Of a DNA stretch of 64,000 nucleotides, positions 62,443 through 64,000 are shown one piece after another. The stretch is from positions 131,688,717 through 131,752,716 of the forward strand of contig OY757015.1 in assembly GCA_963580285.1 (NCBI GenBank). The letters are read 5' to 3'. The stretch comes from Lucinisca nassula (Eukaryota; Mollusca; Bivalvia; Lucinida; Lucinidae). Numbering within the stretch: position 1 is the first letter of the stretch; every line of letters begins with the position of its first letter. The notes under the pieces were generated by a model, which saw nothing but the letters and a program-made list of their open reading frames with translations, was not told where the DNA came from and did not search any database. The translations under genes and the position numbers were made by a program.

Positions 62443-62985
62443 TTGCTTTTGTTGCAGCTGAATTCACAAGATCGGGTGACTTGACTTACCTTTCAGTTAA
62501 CAGAGTATTCGACTGCCAGGTGCAAACAATAGCTCCACACTGCAAAACTATACAGCCCCACTCTGCACCAATCTCATCTCATTCTGAATCCTAAACAGAT
62601 TGAACCGTTATAAGTTAATCAGGAACATCAATGCAGCTTGCATATTCAGAATTGCTAGAGGCAATGTGATGGCCAAAAATACTCAATGTAATACAGTAAA
62701 ATTCCGCTATAAAGACGGCCTTAAATTAAGACTAATTCTTTTTTTAAAAGCTTATTTAGCATGTTGCCGCTATTTTTAGCTCACCAGAGCGGAAGGCTCC
62801 TGGGGATCTTATAGAATAGGCAGTTTGTGTCTGTGTCGTCGTCCTCGTATGTCGTGTTCAAACGACATCTCCTCCGAAGCCGCTAGGCCGATTGGGCCTA
62901 AATTTCATCTGTAGCATCTTTGGGTTGGGGGATTGAAAGTTTTTTTTTTTTTTTTTTTATGAAATTCGGCTGATTAGTTAGGTTG
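62443..62985 (+). repeat. Tandem duplication, copy 1 (offset 1014 bp)
   Basis: Nearly identical to 63457-64000 from TTGCTTTTGTTGCAGCTG onward. Includes an exon-like ORF, part of MITE-H (ACAGTAAAATTCCGCTATAA) and the start of a Helentron-like hairpin (TAGCTCACCAGAGCGG, GTCGTCGTCCTCG) at 62776-62955. Upstream 62056-62442 is unassigned. Confidence 0.9.
62458..62594 (+). CDS. Putative terminal exon, unknown protein (copy 1)
   Basis: The acceptor TTGCTTTTGTTGCAG precedes a frame, phase 1, reading EFTRSGDLTYLSVNRVFDC, QVQTIAPHCKTIQPHS, APISSHSES and TAA. The frame is intact in both duplicate copies, differing only by substitutions. No family recognised and no AATAAA seen downstream, so exon status is unproven. 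Confidence 0.3.
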
Positions 62986-63092
62986 CTATGGCAACTAAGA
63001 GTTTCCATAGCCTTATAAAGGGGAACATGGAAAATGGCATTTACTGCCAAGCCTCTGCAGATATTTTGACAAAACCTCAAAAAATGTTCCCT

Positions 63093-63391
63093 CGGCCCCC
63101 GCCCATAGGGGCTTGAAGAAATATATGGGCTGCATGATGCTTCCACGCAGAGCTGAATTCGGCCCGCACACTAGTACTGGTAAACCGCTTAGAGGATCTA
63201 AGCCTGTCCAGGAACCGTGGTGCGAGGCGGACCTTCCATGCTAATAAACCCTACTGGTTTCATTTGGCGACAGGACTTGAGATGTCATTTCATCTCAATG
63301 TCGGGTAAAAGTCCCACAAAATTGGAAGCAACGTCTCCAAAATGACCTTTATAGTGTTGACGGGGACGTTAAACCTCAAATCAAACAAAAC
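63093..63391 (+). mobile_element. SINE-A copy, full length
   Basis: From CGGCCCCCGCCCATAGGGGC to AAACCTCAAATCAAACAAAAC. Perfect 12-bp target-site duplication AAAATGTTCCCT at 63081-63092 and 63392-63403. It lies in the spacer of the 1014-bp duplication. Confidence 0.92.
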
Positions 63392-63456
63392 AAAATGTTC
63401 CCTAGGCAATCTACTATCTGCCATATGATTTTAGGCCTACTGCTCATTTGTATCGG

Positions 63457-64000
63457 TTGCTTTTGTTGCAGCTGAATTCACAAGATCGGGTGACTTGGCA
63501 TACCTTCTTGTTAACAGAGTATTCGACTGCCAGATGCAAACAATAGCTCCACCCTGCAAAACTATACAGCCCCACTCTGCACCAATCTCATCTCATTCTG
63601 AATCCTAAACAGATTGAACCGTTATAAGTTAAGCAGGAACATCAATGCAGCTTGCATATTCAGAATTGCTAGAGGCAATGTGATGGCCAAAAATACTCAA
63701 TGTAATACAGTAAAATTCCGCTATAAAGACGGCCTTAAATTAAGACTAATTCTTTTTTTAAAAGCTTATTTAGCATGTTGCCGCTATTTTTAGCTCACCA
63801 GAGCGGAAAGCTCCTGGGGATCTTATAGAATAGGCAGTTTGTGTCTGTGTCGTCGTCCTCGTATGACGTGTTCAAACGACATCTCCTCCGAAGCCGCTAA
63901 GCCGATTGGGCCCAAATTTCATCTGTAGCATCTTTGGGTTGGGGGATTGAAAGTTTGTGTTTTTTATGAAATTCGGCTGATTAGTTTGGTTGCTATGACA
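63457..64000 (+). repeat. Tandem duplication, copy 2, cut by window end
   Basis: Matches 62443-62985 with a handful of substitutions and a shorter T-run (GTTTGTGTTTTTTATG against a pure T-run at 62940). The exon-like frame recurs at 63472-63608 (DLAYLLVNRVFDCQMQTIAP). The boundary lies outside the window. Confidence 0.9.
63472..63608 (+). CDS. Putative terminal exon, unknown protein (copy 2)
   Basis: Same acceptor and phase as 62458. About five codon positions differ from copy 1 (T to A, S to L, V to M, H to P among them) and the TAA is at 63606-63608. No synonymous-only changes were noticed, so selection on the protein is not indicated. Confidence 0.3.

Overview
This window looks like intergenic and intronic DNA from a marine bivalve mollusc, or a close lophotrochozoan relative. 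It is AT-rich, has no operons or bacterial-type genes, and is packed with transposable elements. The pointers to a bivalve are elements with 145-170 bp tandem cores, a tetranucleotide run and a terminal hairpin (the layout of bivalve pearl-like, Helentron-associated elements), several tRNA-derived SINE families ending in a GACGTTAAAC-type tail, and APE-type LINEs. The species call is inference. Family names such as SINE-A, FB and MITE-E are working labels used only here.

One multi-exon host gene can be read directly from splice sites and coding phase. It is a secreted Ly6/uPAR-fold protein of the Quiver/Sleepless type on the + strand. Exon 1 (36105-36159) carries a signal peptide; exon 2 (40795-40926) and exon 3 (51292-51434) carry ten cysteines and the terminal Cys-Asn. 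Its introns (4.6 and 10.4 kb) are filled with mobile elements, and exons 2 and 3 sit almost flush against them. Weaker gene signals are a TATA box plus non-coding first exon (21742-21837), a TATA-driven ATG exon on the minus strand (45455-45612), a possible terminal exon with AATAAA (59969-60060), and a duplicated exon-like ORF (62458-62594 and 63472-63608).

Layout. 1-3.3 kb: SINEs and a long-TIR element. 3.6-6.9 kb: a decayed CR1/Jockey-type LINE (minus) with endonuclease, RT, a Cys/His C-terminal motif and a mutated 2A-like peptide. 9-14 kb: SINEs, foldback MITEs and the first Helentron-like element. 16.4-18.2 kb: a 166-bp tandem array. 18.2-22.1 kb: SINEs, including two foldback MITEs head to head. 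24.9-29.5 kb: LINE fragments and a tRNA-like locus. 29.8-31.1 kb: a second tandem array. 32-35.9 kb: a dense MITE and SINE cluster. 36.1-51.4 kb: the Ly6 gene, whose second intron contains a 2.34-kb TIR element (44948-47290) with GGATATCC arrays, a perfect 84-bp palindrome and an internal promoter/ORF, and a third tandem array (47.7-49.4 kb). 51.5-64 kb: a Helentron-like element with 11-bp subterminal inverted repeats, a pogo-like MITE, a tRNA-SINE with a (CA)n tail, a LINE 3' end with a zinc finger, more MITEs, and a 1014-bp tandem duplication cut by the window end.

The main theme is modular palindromes. One hairpin core (ACTCGTTAGAACCGCCTC and its complement) recurs about 20 times inside MITEs with related termini, and a second core (GATCAGA..TCTGATC) is shared by two different TTAA-ended MITE families. 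Nested insertions and target-site duplications allow relative ages to be ordered in many places.
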